DNA of 5,949 bases from an uncultured Lachnospiraceae bacterium. Its GTDB lineage: Bacteria > Bacillota > Clostridia > Lachnospirales > Lachnospiraceae. The notes beneath the pieces are model-generated. The model ran no database searches. It had not been told where the DNA came from and was given only the letters and a program-made list of their open reading frames with translations. Below, piece by piece: positions 5,805 through 5,949 of the stretch; position 1 is the first letter of the stretch, and each line of letters starts with the position of its first letter. The position numbers and the translations under genes were made by a program. Where the stretch lies: positions 1-5,949 of the forward strand of contig CAMWXF010000129.1 of NCBI GenBank assembly GCA_947178115.1, given 5' to 3'.

Positions 5805-5949
5805 AACGGCAGGGGGCATCGCTTTCCCGGCGGACAAGCTGCCATGGAATCGTGTGAGAGACCACGGGTATGCCGCGCAGCCGTTTGATCATACAGTCGG
5901 CGACACATTCCCCGATCTCATGCGGTGCGTGCGTCAGGGAAGTGATACG
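5794..5949 (-). CDS. C-terminal fragment of a LacI/GalR-family transcriptional regulator (partial, runs off right edge)
   Basis: The minus strand is open from the window edge to a TAG at 5796-5794, encoding 51 residues that begin RITSLTHAPHEIGECVADCM. The segment matches the end of the LacI/GalR effector-binding domain: the LTxxxxPxxEIG strand and helix (4-13), an amphipathic helix (about 11-25), a short turn with IPVVSH, then the final strand PWQLVRRES, equivalent to the usual LVxRxS ending. The DNA-binding half lies outside the window. Such proteins bind a sugar and repress nearby catabolic genes, which fits a carbohydrate locus. The gene converges on the response regulator with an 11-bp overlap of 3' ends. 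An AraC- or GntR-type protein with a fused LacI-like domain cannot be excluded without the N-terminus. Confidence 0.75.
   Translation of the reverse strand, partial: RITSLTHAPHEIGECVADCMIKRLRGIPVVSHTIPWQLVRRESDAPCRSNP

Noticed and set aside
5808..5843. GGCAG...CTGCC inverted repeat as a terminator for the sensor operon
   Set aside because: The stem is short, the loop is long and no T-run follows; it also lies within the LacI-type coding sequence.

Overview
The window looks like a chromosomal segment of a low-to-mid GC Firmicute of the class Clostridia, most likely a Lachnospiraceae-type gut anaerobe. The grounds are the YesM/YesN-type two-component pair, the clostridial-style AGGAG ribosome binding sites, the single-membrane architecture of the sensor proteins and the codon usage. 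This is inference from gene style only; no rRNA or other marker gene is present.

Layout from left to right. Positions 1-128 (minus) hold the N-terminus of a membrane-anchored or secreted protein that runs off the left edge. Positions 215-1303 (minus) encode a six-TM diguanylate cyclase with GGEEF and no RxxD inhibitory site; an intrinsic terminator overlaps its stop codon. Positions 1304-1529 are a divergent intergenic and leader region with several candidate promoters, two clear palindromes and a family of GCAATT repeats. A plus-strand operon of three closely spaced genes follows: a YesM/LytS-type sensor histidine kinase (1530-3032), a membrane-tethered YtfQ-like sugar-binding protein (3069-4136) and a YesN-type AraC-family response regulator (4182-5804). 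At the right edge, the C-terminus of a LacI/GalR-type repressor (minus, 5794-5949) converges on the operon and overlaps the last 11 bp of the response regulator.

The centrepiece is best read as a three-component sugar-sensing system. An extracytoplasmic binding protein is fixed to the membrane by an uncleaved N-terminal helix instead of a lipoprotein anchor. It would capture a sugar and present it to the histidine kinase, which phosphorylates the YesN-type regulator. The architecture is known from XylFII-LytS-YesN (xylose, Clostridium beijerinckii) and AraPST (arabinose, Geobacillus). Here the binding protein instead carries the signature motifs of YtfQ, the E. coli galactofuranose-binding protein, so the predicted ligand class is galactofuranose or a related sugar. 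The targets are probably sugar-transport or glycoside-hydrolase genes outside the window; the adjacent LacI-type regulator suggests a carbohydrate-use locus. The divergent diguanylate cyclase shares the control region, so c-di-GMP output may be co-regulated with sugar sensing; this last point is inference.
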